Source: Pedobacter miscanthi (GTDB lineage Bacteria; Bacteroidota; Bacteroidia; Sphingobacteriales; Sphingobacteriaceae). Taken from it: a stretch of 64,000 nucleotides of DNA. Below the pieces are notes generated by a model. It ran no database searches and was not told the origin of the DNA. It worked only from the letters and a program-made list of their open reading frames with translations. Shown in pieces: positions 50,824 through 60,019 of the stretch. Each line of letters starts with the position of its first letter. Position 1 is the first letter of the stretch. The position numbers and the translations under genes were made by a program. The stretch lies in assembly GCF_003315595.1 (NCBI RefSeq), contig NZ_QNQU01000021.1, positions 48,767 to 112,766 of the forward strand. The letters are read 5' to 3'.

Positions 50824-51431
50824 ATATTTTCTTTGATTTAGATGGAACATTATTAGATTCTCGATATAGGCTTTATTATCTATTTCAAGATTTGGTTCCA
50901 GAATCTTCCTTGTCTTTCGAATCCTATTGGAATTATAAAATGAATAAGGTTAGCCATAAAGAGTTATTAAATAATGAATTCGGTTATGGTGAAAAAGCTT
51001 TTAAATTTTTTGAAGAAAATTGGATGCAAAAAATAGAGAGTCCCGAGTGGTTAGTTTTCGACAAGCCGTTTGTTGGAGTTTTGGAATTTCTTAAAAGCCT
51101 AAAGGCCAACCATAAAATTTATGTAGTTACAGCAAGACAATTTAGAGATGTAGCAATACAGCAATTAAATAATCTAGGTTTTAGTGAGGTTTTTGATGAT
51201 ATATTTGTAACTGGCCAAAAGAAAGAAAAATATGAGTTGATTAAAGAGTCAATAATTACTAGTAGTTCTGATTGGTTAATAGGAGATACCGGCAAGGATA
51301 TACAAACAGGTAAATTGCTTGGGATGAGAACTGTTGGTGTACTTTCAGGATTTCTTAATGAGAAAAGGCTTAGAGAATATAATCCAGATCTAATTGTTGA
51401 AAATGTTAATTGTTTAAATTTTAATAACTAA
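50820..51431 (+). CDS. HAD-family phosphatase
   Basis: The start at 50820 (MNIFFDLDGTLLDSRY) is preferred because it gives motif I at residue 6, overlapping the upstream stop by four bases. The protein has motif II VVTARQF, a Lys in GQKKEKY and motif IV LIGDTGKDIQTGKLLG. It would dephosphorylate a small metabolite, perhaps a sugar phosphate in the pathway of the flanking SDR and ATP-grasp genes. Confidence 0.8.
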   Translation: MNIFFDLDGTLLDSRYRLYYLFQDLVPESSLSFESYWNYKMNKVSHKELLNNEFGYGEKAFKFFEENWMQKIESPEWLVFDKPFVGVLEFLKSLKANHKIYVVTARQFRDVAIQQLNNLGFSEVFDDIFVTGQKKEKYELIKESIITSSSDWLIGDTGKDIQTGKLLGMRTVGVLSGFLNEKRLREYNPDLIVENVNCLNFNN

Positions 51432-51433
51432 AA

Positions 51434-52048
51434 ATGGATCAGCCCCTTATAAATCAGCGTAAAATAACATTTAATCAGAAATTTAAATCGAAAATTCTAA
51501 AACTTAGATTTAAAGATAAATTAATTACCGATGGAGCAATAAGAATTCTTGGAAAACTACCTGTTTTTAAGCTGCCTGGCAAAAGTAAAATTATTATTGG
51601 AAAGAAAGTTGTTCTCAACTCAGATTCTGTCAATTCTAATACTGCACTTACTTACAACTGTACTTTGGTATGTGGTCTCCAAGGCACAATTGAAATAGGA
51701 GATAACTCCATGTTAAATGGGGTTTCAATAACAGCATATAAGAGAGTAAAAATAGGCAAAAATTGTCAGATAGCCTCATGTACATTGATTTCTGATACGG
51801 ATTTTCACCCGGTTAACCCATCAATAAGGTTGATGGAATCTATGGGATATAAAATTGATCATACCGTTGTAAATAAAGAAGAGGTTCTAATAGGAAATAA
51901 TGTCTGGATTGGTTGGGGGTCAACAATTTTAAAAGGAGTAAATATTGGTGATAATAGTATCATTGCGGCTGGATCTGTAGTTGTAAATGATATTCCTTCT
52001 AATGTGATTGCGGCAGGAAACCCCGCTAAAGTAAAAAGAAGTATTTAA
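51434..52048 (+). CDS. Hexapeptide-repeat O/N-acetyltransferase
   Basis: This 204-residue protein has a left-handed beta-helix of hexapeptide repeats (IEIGDNSMLNGVSITAYKRVKIGKNCQIASCTLISDTDFHPV) and the C-terminal VLIGNNVWIGWGSTILKGVNIGDNSIIAAGSVV. This is the WbbJ/CatB-like acetyltransferase type. It may N-acetylate the 3-amino sugar made by the ketoisomerase-aminotransferase pair, although the QdtC/FdtC assignment is not proven. It lies between the HAD and aminotransferase genes. Confidence 0.82.
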   Translation: MDQPLINQRKITFNQKFKSKILKLRFKDKLITDGAIRILGKLPVFKLPGKSKIIIGKKVVLNSDSVNSNTALTYNCTLVCGLQGTIEIGDNSMLNGVSITAYKRVKIGKNCQIASCTLISDTDFHPVNPSIRLMESMGYKIDHTVVNKEEVLIGNNVWIGWGSTILKGVNIGDNSIIAAGSVVVNDIPSNVIAAGNPAKVKRSI

Positions 52049-52064
52049 ATTTAATTTTATAGAA

Positions 52065-53165
52065 ATGATCAAGTTTTTAGATCTAAAACAAATAAATGCT
52101 GCACATAAAATGGAATTAATGAACGCCTTTGAAGAGGTCATTGATTCTGGTTGGTATATTATGGGTGATAAGTTGAATTTATTTGAAAAAGAATTTGCAG
52201 AGTATTGCGGCACCAAACATGCTATTGGGGTCGCGAATGGTCTAGATGCTCTCATTTTAATTATCAGGGCGTACAAAGAATTGGGAATATTTAAAGATGG
52301 AGATGAAATTTTAGTTCCTTCAAATACTTACATTGCAAGTATTTTGGCTATTTCAGCAAATAACTTGGTTCCTGTTTTGGTTGAACCTGATATTGATACA
52401 TATGATATCGATCCGGAACTCATAGAAAAGAAGATTACAGATCGAACAGTAGCAATTCTTCCGGTTCACCTTTATGGACAATTATGTGATATGGAAAAAA
52501 TCCTCATTATTGCAAAAAAAAATAATATAAAGGTTATAGAAGATTGTGCTCAGGCTCACGGCGCTGCTGATAATAGCGGTAGGCGTGCAGGAAATTTTGG
52601 TGATGCAGCTGGATTTAGTTTTTATCCAGGTAAAAATTTAGGTGCGATAGGTGATGCTGGCGCAATTACGACCAATGATGACGAATTAGCTGTTGCATTA
52701 AGAGCTTTGTTAAATTATGGCTCACATGTTAAATACCAAAATTTATATAAAGGAATTAATAGTAGGTTAGATGAGCTGCAAGCTGCCTTATTATCGGTAA
52801 AACTTGGCCATTTAGATATAGAAACCGAGTTTAGAAGGAAAGTTGCAAATCGCTATTTAAATGAAATCAATAATAACAAATTAATCTTGCCTCAGGTTAA
52901 AGATCAAAGCACTCACGTTTGGCATCTATTTGTTATCAGAACTGCAGATCGCAAAACTTTACAAGATTACTTGCTTAAACATGATATCCAGACGGTTATT
53001 CATTACCCTATTCCACCACATAAGCAACCTGCGTATGCTGAATTGGTAGATGAAAAGCATCCCATTTCAGAAACTATACATCGTGAAGTACTAAGTTTAC
53101 CGATTAGTCCAGTAATGAAAAATGAAGAGATCAGTAAAGTAATTGAAATTATTAATGCATATTAA
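52065..53165 (+). CDS. DegT/DnrJ/EryC1-type sugar aminotransferase (FdtB/QdtB-like)
   Basis: The 366-residue PLP enzyme has GDKLNLFEKEFAEYCG, ANGLDALILIIRAY, VIEDCAQAHGA and the PLP-lysine motif SFYPGKNLGAIGDAGA (about 184-199). The N-terminus MIKFLDLKQINAAHKMEL resembles FdtB/QdtB. Together with the ketoisomerases it supports synthesis of dTDP-3-amino-3,6-dideoxyhexose. The substrate is inferred from the neighbouring cupins. Confidence 0.85.
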   Translation: MIKFLDLKQINAAHKMELMNAFEEVIDSGWYIMGDKLNLFEKEFAEYCGTKHAIGVANGLDALILIIRAYKELGIFKDGDEILVPSNTYIASILAISANNLVPVLVEPDIDTYDIDPELIEKKITDRTVAILPVHLYGQLCDMEKILIIAKKNNIKVIEDCAQAHGAADNSGRRAGNFGDAAGFSFYPGKNLGAIGDAGAITTNDDELAVALRALLNYGSHVKYQNLYKGINSRLDELQAALLSVKLGHLDIETEFRRKVANRYLNEINNNKLILPQVKDQSTHVWHLFVIRTADRKTLQDYLLKHDIQTVIHYPIPPHKQPAYAELVDEKHPISETIHREVLSLPISPVMKNEEISKVIEIINAY

Positions 53166-53174
53166 TCTGTCCTC

Positions 53175-54443
53175 TTGAAATTAGTTAGAACAGTTGTTTT
53201 TTCAGGTATCGTTACCTTTGTAAGGATTTCCTCGGGGTTTATTGCAAGTAAAATAGTCGCAGTGCTTACTGGGCCTGTAGGTGTAGCGTTAGTAGGATCT
53301 TTCTCTAATTTTATTACAATCATCTTAACCTTCGCTAATGGTGCCATTAATTCTGGAGTAATAAAATACACTGCAGAATACAAAACAAAGGATACAGAGT
53401 TAAAGAACCTTTTTAGTACCTCATTGTTAATATCCATTGGAGCTTCAATAATAACTGGTTTAATAGTACTGCTTTCAGCATCTCAAATCTCTAATGTTAT
53501 TTTTTCCGATAAAATTTATGTAAATCCCGTACGTGTCTTAGCTATCGGAATAATATTTTATTCTCTCAATTCTTTACTACTGGCAATTCTAAATGGAATG
53601 GGGGAAATTAAAACTTACACAACTGTAAATAGTCTTGGTAGCTTATTTGCTTTACTTTTTACAGGAGTGTTAGTTTATTTCTTTAAAATAGTAGGAGCAT
53701 TATATGCACTTGGCCTTTCTCAATCTGTTGTATTTTTCTTTACAATCTTCTTGGTTTTTAAGAGAAAATGGTTCTCGAAAGATTACTTTTCAAATAAATG
53801 GGATAAAGCTATGTCTATTAAACTAAGTCGTTATAGTTTAATGGCAATCATTACTGCACTCACCGTTCCTGTTTCTCAAATATTTATTAGAAACATTATA
53901 ATTAGTACTTTAGGACTAAATGATGCTGGATATTGGCAAGCAATGATGCGTATATCTGACGGATATCTTATGGTTGTTACAACATCTCTTAGTACATATT
54001 ATTTGCCTAAGCTTTCGGCATTAAATGATGATGCAGAAATTAGGCAAGAAATACTTGGAGGTTATAAAATCATTATGCCTTTTGTCTTCCTAGGATGTAT
54101 TTTAATATATTTTTGTAGAATTCTGATAATCCATGTTCTGTACACACCAGATTTTCTCACTATTGAAAATCTCTTTGTTTGGCAGCTTATGGGAGATTTC
54201 TTAAAATTAGCTTCTTGGATTTTAGCCTATTTAATGCTAGCCCGAGGAATGATTAAGCCTTATATTGTAACTGAGATAATATTTAGTGCTTTATATGTTA
54301 TTTTTGGATTTATTTTAATAAATAAGTACGGCCTGATTGGAAGTACTTATGCTTTTGCTTTAACTTATCTATTGTATTTAGTAGTTATGCTATTAATTTT
54401 TCGAAAACTATTATTTAATATTAAAGCTAAAATAAATATATAA
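53175..54443 (+). CDS. Wzx-type O-antigen/capsule flippase
   Basis: TTG at 53175 starts this 422-residue membrane protein with about 12 helices. Its N-terminus (VVFSGIVTFVRISSGFIASKIVAVLTGPVGVALVGSF pattern) matches the Wzx group of the MOP family; for example the GPVGVALVG segment near residues 35-43 is distinctive. It would flip the lipid-linked repeat unit. It follows the aminotransferase by nine bases and belongs to the variable cassette. A gap of 166 bases then precedes the next glycosyltransferase, with no clear element. Confidence 0.85.
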   Translation: MKLVRTVVFSGIVTFVRISSGFIASKIVAVLTGPVGVALVGSFSNFITIILTFANGAINSGVIKYTAEYKTKDTELKNLFSTSLLISIGASIITGLIVLLSASQISNVIFSDKIYVNPVRVLAIGIIFYSLNSLLLAILNGMGEIKTYTTVNSLGSLFALLFTGVLVYFFKIVGALYALGLSQSVVFFFTIFLVFKRKWFSKDYFSNKWDKAMSIKLSRYSLMAIITALTVPVSQIFIRNIIISTLGLNDAGYWQAMMRISDGYLMVVTTSLSTYYLPKLSALNDDAEIRQEILGGYKIIMPFVFLGCILIYFCRILIIHVLYTPDFLTIENLFVWQLMGDFLKLASWILAYLMLARGMIKPYIVTEIIFSALYVIFGFILINKYGLIGSTYAFALTYLLYLVVMLLIFRKLLFNIKAKINI

Positions 54444-54609
54444 TTATTTATGATATTTAAATGTCTAAAAGTATTTCGAACGTTTACTTTAATTATGGCA
54501 CTTAATCGTTGCAACGTATATTATTAATAATATCCATAAAAATGATGTTTGGCTTGGTCTATAATCTTTTCAATTGTATTAATAGTTAAGATGTTATGTT
54601 TATTTAAGT

Positions 54610-55668
54610 ATGAAAATTTTATTGTTTGGAGAATATAGTGGCTTTCATTATAACTTGAAGTTAGGTTTAGAAAAACTAGGTCACCAAGTTAAAATCGCAT
54701 CGAGTGGTGATGGTTTCAAAAGATTGAAATATGATATTTCCTTAGGGAATTCATCAAAAGGCGTATTTGGAAAATTTAACAGAATTTTAAAACCTTTTAC
54801 TAAAATAAATGACTTTAAAGGTTTTGATGTTACACAGTTTGTTAATTCCAACCCCCTAACTGTTTTTAGGGCTAATAAATGGCTTTATAAAGAGATTCTT
54901 TCATTTAGCCCAAAGAATTTTTTGTCGGTGTGTGGAGATGACCCAGTCTTTCTGGATAATCTTTATAGATTTAATTATCATCCTTACTCAGCTTTGAATA
55001 ATTTGGATGTGGCTCAGATACCGAATATTAATAAGACATATTTAGACCTACATAATACAGTAGTCGAGAATGTTGATGGGATAATTCCTGTATTATTAGA
55101 ATATGCAATAGGCTATAGAAATCATAAAAAAAAAAAGAATACAATCCCGCTACCTTTAGCAGCTAGTGAACATCAGTATAGGGATAATATAGTTAAAAAA
55201 AAAATACATTTCTTTCATGGATTAAATAGGCCTAATTTTAAAGGTACAGAAGTAATAAGAGCGGCGATGGAAAAATTAGCGGATAAATATCCGAATGATG
55301 TTAGAATAACAATAGCTGGTAGTATGAGTCAAAAGGATTATTTAACAATTCTATCAGAAACAAATGTGGTTTTAGATCAATGTAAGAGCTATTCTTATGC
55401 TATGAATACACTTTACTCCATGGCTCAAGGAAAAATTGTCATGTCAGGTGCAGAACCCGAAGCATTATCAGAACTAAATATTCCTTTTGATAAATGCCCC
55501 ATTATAAATATTAGGCCTGATGTTAACCAAATTTACCAAGAACTTGAACGGATTCTAGATCAAAAGAAAGATATAGTTGATCAGGGATATAAATCACGGC
55601 TGTTTGTTGAACAGTACCATAACGAGGTGGATATTGCTCAGCAATATATAAAAACCTGGACAAGCTAA
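54610..55668 (+). CDS. Glycosyltransferase with two poly-A coding runs
   Basis: This 352-residue GT-B-like protein begins MKILLFGEYSGFHYNLKLGLEKLGH; its C-terminal part IHFFHGLNRPNFKGTEVIRAAM and GSMSQKDYLTIL...YSYAMNTLYSMAQGKIVMSG fits glycosyltransferase family 4-like donor domains. The coding strand has runs of 11 A (55126-55136, encoding HKKKKN) and 10 A (55195-55204, in VKKKIHF), which might slip. It is the first transferase in the cassette. Acceptor unknown. Confidence 0.72.
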   Translation: MKILLFGEYSGFHYNLKLGLEKLGHQVKIASSGDGFKRLKYDISLGNSSKGVFGKFNRILKPFTKINDFKGFDVTQFVNSNPLTVFRANKWLYKEILSFSPKNFLSVCGDDPVFLDNLYRFNYHPYSALNNLDVAQIPNINKTYLDLHNTVVENVDGIIPVLLEYAIGYRNHKKKKNTIPLPLAASEHQYRDNIVKKKIHFFHGLNRPNFKGTEVIRAAMEKLADKYPNDVRITIAGSMSQKDYLTILSETNVVLDQCKSYSYAMNTLYSMAQGKIVMSGAEPEALSELNIPFDKCPIINIRPDVNQIYQELERILDQKKDIVDQGYKSRLFVEQYHNEVDIAQQYIKTWTS

Positions 55669-55678
55669 AGATCGGATT

Positions 55679-56608
55679 TTGAAAAAGTATATAATTTTCT
55701 TTATCAGCATTTTTTTCTGGTTAATCACAGCGTATAGATTATCCCCCTCCATGTACGATCTTGGTTATGATTTTATCAGTACCCAAGAGCAGTTTCCTAA
55801 TGATGTAGCCTCAGGTTATGGTATTTGGAATTGGTTAAGTTTATTCATAAGTAGTATTGGACTTGATTTTGATATTTACTGGATATTAATAAGTGCGATA
55901 TTCGGTTATTCAGTATATCTCTATTTAAAAAGATTTTCAAGCAATTCAGATTTTAAGCAAAGTAAATTACTTTATTTTTTATTACTCTTGTTCCTTTTTG
56001 GCTATGTTCTACCATGGTATTCTTTCGCACATGTTAGGTATGGTACAGCAGTATTATTTTCAGCAGCAGCTTTAACATATAAAGATAAGAAGTATAAATA
56101 TGGCACTATATTTTTCGCTGGATTAATTCATTCGCTCGTTTTCCTATTTCTTGCTATCTATTTAATTGCGAAGATTAAGTTTGTTAAAAAATATTTTTTT
56201 CAGATCATGTTGCCTATTGGGGCTATTTCTTTTTTTTATAAAGACAAAATTTTATTACTTATGCTTAGTACATTGTCTTATGATAATTATACAAACGATT
56301 TGCTCCAATTTGATAGTTCATCTCAAAATGCAATTATTGTTTTAAGAATAATAGTTATCTCTTTAGCTATATTATTTGTTGTAGATAAGTTGGGGTATAG
56401 CAAAGTTTTTTTAGGCATCTTAACAGCATTATACACTGTACTTGCTATTTTGACTCCTTTTTCAGGAAGATTCGTTGAGTTATTATACCCAAATATATTA
56501 CCCCGGTTAAAGACTTATAATTTATCTGTATTGGTAGTTTTTTTTATTTTACTCCTCGCGGAGTCTTTTTTCTCAATTATGCGTGTAATATTTCATTATG
56601 ATATTTGA
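55679..56608 (+). CDS. EpsG-family polymerase-like membrane protein (Wzy candidate)
   Basis: TTG at 55679 starts a 309-residue protein with about nine to ten membrane helices and a loop FISTQEQFPNDVASGYGIWNW (residues 35-55), with LPWYSFAHVRYGTA (about 115-128). These are seen in EpsG/Wzy-like polymerases that join repeat units. Its place between glycosyltransferases and downstream of Wzx agrees. The gene ends overlap the next CDS by 11 bases. Confidence 0.75.
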   Translation: MKKYIIFFISIFFWLITAYRLSPSMYDLGYDFISTQEQFPNDVASGYGIWNWLSLFISSIGLDFDIYWILISAIFGYSVYLYLKRFSSNSDFKQSKLLYFLLLLFLFGYVLPWYSFAHVRYGTAVLFSAAALTYKDKKYKYGTIFFAGLIHSLVFLFLAIYLIAKIKFVKKYFFQIMLPIGAISFFYKDKILLLMLSTLSYDNYTNDLLQFDSSSQNAIIVLRIIVISLAILFVVDKLGYSKVFLGILTALYTVLAILTPFSGRFVELLYPNILPRLKTYNLSVLVVFFILLLAESFFSIMRVIFHYDI

Positions 56609-57560
56609 TAAAGTTTTTATTTTGTTTCCAAAAGGGAACGGTGGTGTTAAAGAAGTTTGCAGATCTTTAAATATCGGTTTTGAAAGTAAATCAATTGAAA
56701 CGGAAGACGTTAATTCTTTATGGCTTGCCTTTAAACTAGCTTTAAAAAGTAGGTTTACCTCTCAAAAACAATTATTTATAACCAACCTATCCTTTGGTGT
56801 ATTTGGGCTATTTGCTAAATACTCCGTTTTTATTATTCACGGCTATCCATTTTATCGTACTGAAAGTTATTTTGGTTATAGAATAAAATTGTTTTTACAT
56901 TATTTATTTGCAATCTTAAATAAGAAATCAGTGGCTGTTTCCTTTTTGACTAGGTATGTGTGCGAAAATCATTTGGGAATAAGAGTAAGCAAAGTTATTC
57001 AAAACCCACTGCCAGAAGGTTTTCTGAACCCTGATGTTAAACAGATACCAGATACATTAGTTTATTTAGGCCGTTTAGTAGCATCTAAAAATATTGATAT
57101 AATTTTATCCGGTGTAGAAATGCTTAGAAAAAGTTTCCCTGGTAGGGCAATAAAATTCAATATTATAGGAAATGGGCCTATGTTGGACCAATTAAAATCG
57201 AAATTTCCGCATGAAGACAATATTTTTCATGGTTATATTGATGTAGTTGAGAAATACAAAATTATGAAAGCATCAAGTGCTTTTATTTCTTTATGCGAAG
57301 GCGAACCATTTGGCGTAACTGCGCTAGAAGCAAAGTATTTGAATTTAAAGTGTATTTTGCCGACATACGGAGGTCATCAAGAGTTTTTACCCAAGCAGCT
57401 GCTATTTCCCGTGAATAATGTTTTCGATATAGAAGAGGTGAGCGGCGTTATTAATAGTGCGCTTACTTCACCTTTTGCAATCGATGGATCATTGGCCGAA
57501 ACAATCACCAAAGATCTTCCAGGCTCAGTGGTAGATAAATATTTAAATCTTTTTTCGTAG
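56598..57560 (+). CDS. Glycosyltransferase family 4-type protein
   Basis: The 320-residue protein has LVYLGRLVASKNIDIILSG (about 154-172) and the donor-site block SSAFISLCEGEPFGVTALEAKYLN (about 230-253) with its E-x7-E pattern, typical of GT4. It transfers a sugar from a nucleotide donor to a lipid-linked acceptor at the inner face of the membrane. The next gene begins one base after its stop. Confidence 0.85.
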   Translation: MIFDKVFILFPKGNGGVKEVCRSLNIGFESKSIETEDVNSLWLAFKLALKSRFTSQKQLFITNLSFGVFGLFAKYSVFIIHGYPFYRTESYFGYRIKLFLHYLFAILNKKSVAVSFLTRYVCENHLGIRVSKVIQNPLPEGFLNPDVKQIPDTLVYLGRLVASKNIDIILSGVEMLRKSFPGRAIKFNIIGNGPMLDQLKSKFPHEDNIFHGYIDVVEKYKIMKASSAFISLCEGEPFGVTALEAKYLNLKCILPTYGGHQEFLPKQLLFPVNNVFDIEEVSGVINSALTSPFAIDGSLAETITKDLPGSVVDKYLNLFS

Positions 57561-57561
57561 A

Positions 57562-58536
57562 ATGGATATATTATGGATTACCAAAGTTCATTCTGCTAAA
57601 TACACAGGTGGAACGAAAGTATCTTATAATTATTTGGAAGAGCTTGGCAAAACAAATAATGTAAGAGTACACTCATTAAAGAATGATACTTCCGAACCAG
57701 ATCAATCATTGTATTCTTTTTATAGAACGCTTTTTAAAATAAAAAAGAATAAATATGATTTAGTTTTTTTTGATGATCATTTTAGTTTTATAAGTATATT
57801 CTTTTTAGGTCATCAAACCATTTCATTTTATCATGGAAACTGGCCTAAACTTATGTTTACCAGTCCAATTTATTTTTTAAAGGGATTATATTTATTTCCT
57901 CTTTATTTATTGGGCATGTTATCAACAAAGTTAACGATCTTTGTAAATCCCTATTACGAAAAATTATTGGGGCGGTTTTGTAGGAATAAATTAACACTGC
58001 TGAATCCAATTAGCAAAATTTATAAAAGAAAAAGTCTCAACAATCAAGATTTGGCTGGGATCAAAAAAATTGTTTTGGTTGGTAATTTGGACAATCGTAA
58101 ATATAGTAACTTAATCAAATTTTTGGATTGGTTAGAAATTAATAAATATGGCGAAAGATTCAGTTTTGATGTTTTTGGGGCAACTGCCGATAAATCAATA
58201 GAAGATGAGTTGAGGAGTAGGCAGGTAAACTTGAAAGGATTTGCTAAGGAAATTGATTATTCTACCTACGATTATCACATGAGTTGCAGCAAAGCTGAGA
58301 ATTTACCATTATCACTTTTTGAGGCATTGATTTCTGGGGTTCCATCTGTATATCCAAAAGAAAAAAATTATCTAGACTTCGAAAATGAAAGTGGTGTTTT
58401 ATTGTATAGTACATTCGATGAAGCATTATCATATTTGAATATGGATATTACAGAATTTCCAACAGGTAGTTTTGTGCCAAGAAATTATCAAGAAAACATA
58501 AAAAAAATACTAAGTAAATTGAAAGATGAAATTTGA
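57562..58536 (+). CDS. Glycosyltransferase (GT-B, GT4-like)
   Basis: The 324-residue protein begins MDILWITKVHSAKYTGGTK and ends with a MSCSKAENLPLSLFEALISGVPSV donor-site block like GT4 proteins. It has an extra hydrophobic stretch around 105-130 (YFLKGLYLFPLYLLGML) that may bind the membrane. It overlaps the GMC oxidoreductase gene by 11 bases. Confidence 0.8.
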   Translation: MDILWITKVHSAKYTGGTKVSYNYLEELGKTNNVRVHSLKNDTSEPDQSLYSFYRTLFKIKKNKYDLVFFDDHFSFISIFFLGHQTISFYHGNWPKLMFTSPIYFLKGLYLFPLYLLGMLSTKLTIFVNPYYEKLLGRFCRNKLTLLNPISKIYKRKSLNNQDLAGIKKIVLVGNLDNRKYSNLIKFLDWLEINKYGERFSFDVFGATADKSIEDELRSRQVNLKGFAKEIDYSTYDYHMSCSKAENLPLSLFEALISGVPSVYPKEKNYLDFENESGVLLYSTFDEALSYLNMDITEFPTGSFVPRNYQENIKKILSKLKDEI

Positions 58537-60019
58537 TTATGTAATTGTAGGAAGCGGTCTTGGTGGAGGTGTGTTAGCATCCCATCTTTCAAGTGATAAG
58601 AAAATAGCCGTAATAGAAGCTGGATCTGAAAACGGAAATTCCGACCGGGTTAATCATCATAGTACAGGATTGGATTTCAGGTGGCCATTAACCAGATCTA
58701 TAGAAAAAGGAGGAACATCAAATCTATGGCATGGTGTTTTATCACCTCTTGATGAAATTGATTTTAAAGAAAGATCGTGGATTCCAGGTAGTGGATGGCC
58801 TATTAAAAAGGAGGACTTAGATCCATACTATGATAAAGCGGCAGAGTTTCTAAAAGTTAATAATTCAAAATTATTTATCGATTCAGTCTCTAACAAAGAA
58901 TTTCAATCAGACCTGGAGAAGATTCATATTTCAGAAGGATTTAAATTTAAATATTTTCAACAGCCTACGCCACCACTGAGAACCAAAACGCTCTTAAATA
59001 AGCTGGCTGATAATGTTACCGTTTATACGGATACTGTAGCGCTCGAGTTAATTCCTTTTGAAGACCAACCTAACAAGATAAGGTGCGTAAAGTGTTATTG
59101 CGAGAAAAAAAAGGAATTTATAGAAATAGAAGGTAATGAGATAATTGTTGCAGCTGGAGCATTGGAAACACCAAGGTTATTGCTTAATTCTACAACATGC
59201 GGTTTTTATTCAAATAAGAATATAGGAAGGTACTTAATGGACCACCCTATGGGAAACTTTTTACAGATTAAATTTAAAGTACCTACGGTAGCACCAGTAT
59301 TTACCGATACACTTCATAGCCCTAATAACAAAATCAAGGTTGGTATGGTACTTGATGAAATGATTCAGGAAAGACACAAGTTCCCAAACCATAATTTTTT
59401 TATTAGACCTTCATTTAAGGAAGGCCTAGACGCTAAAACAGAACTTGTGAAATTATCACTTTTGGCCGTTCGGAACAATAAGGTTAGTTTTAGGGACATA
59501 ATAAACATTTTAAGTAATTTAAATTTAGCCCGTCAAATATTGACGTATAAATTATCGCTTAAAGTTAAACTACAGTTGGCCGATTTATTTCTTTTAACCG
59601 AGCAAACGCCATATGAACAAAGTCAAGTTAAATTATCTCCAGATTTAGATAGGTATGGTTATCGAAAGGCTGAGGTTAACTGGCAGCTAAATGATTATGA
59701 TAAAGAAAATATAATTAGATATATTCAGTTTGTATTCAATAATTGTTTTTCAAAAGATGAAATTAAATTTACGGTTAACCCTGAAGACGTAGATTGGGAT
59801 AAAACTTTTACTTCAGCAGCACATCATGTTGGTACAGCTAGGATGGCTGCTAGCGAAGCAAATGGCGTTGTTGATAAGAATTTGCAGGTGTTTAATACGC
59901 AAAACCTATTTATAGCCGATGGATCTGTTTTTACAACCTCTGGAAATGTTAATTCTGGTTTTACAATTATCTCTTTGGCAATTAGATTATCAAATTACTT
60001 AAATGGAAAAGAGAACTAA
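58526..60019 (+). CDS. GMC-family FAD-dependent oxidoreductase
   Basis: The 497-residue protein has the FAD-binding motif YVIVGSGLGGGVLASHL (5-21), GGTSNLWHGVLSP, VAAGALETPRLLLN, and the C-terminal AAHHVGTARM and GNVNSGFTIISLAI, which carry the catalytic His and Asn of GMC enzymes. GMC enzymes oxidise alcohols or sugars; one inside a capsule cassette is unusual and may oxidise a sugar at an unactivated position. It shares 17 bases with the following SDR gene. The substrate is unknown. Confidence 0.85.
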   Translation: MKFDYVIVGSGLGGGVLASHLSSDKKIAVIEAGSENGNSDRVNHHSTGLDFRWPLTRSIEKGGTSNLWHGVLSPLDEIDFKERSWIPGSGWPIKKEDLDPYYDKAAEFLKVNNSKLFIDSVSNKEFQSDLEKIHISEGFKFKYFQQPTPPLRTKTLLNKLADNVTVYTDTVALELIPFEDQPNKIRCVKCYCEKKKEFIEIEGNEIIVAAGALETPRLLLNSTTCGFYSNKNIGRYLMDHPMGNFLQIKFKVPTVAPVFTDTLHSPNNKIKVGMVLDEMIQERHKFPNHNFFIRPSFKEGLDAKTELVKLSLLAVRNNKVSFRDIINILSNLNLARQILTYKLSLKVKLQLADLFLLTEQTPYEQSQVKLSPDLDRYGYRKAEVNWQLNDYDKENIIRYIQFVFNNCFSKDEIKFTVNPEDVDWDKTFTSAAHHVGTARMAASEANGVVDKNLQVFNTQNLFIADGSVFTTSGNVNSGFTIISLAIRLSNYLNGKEN

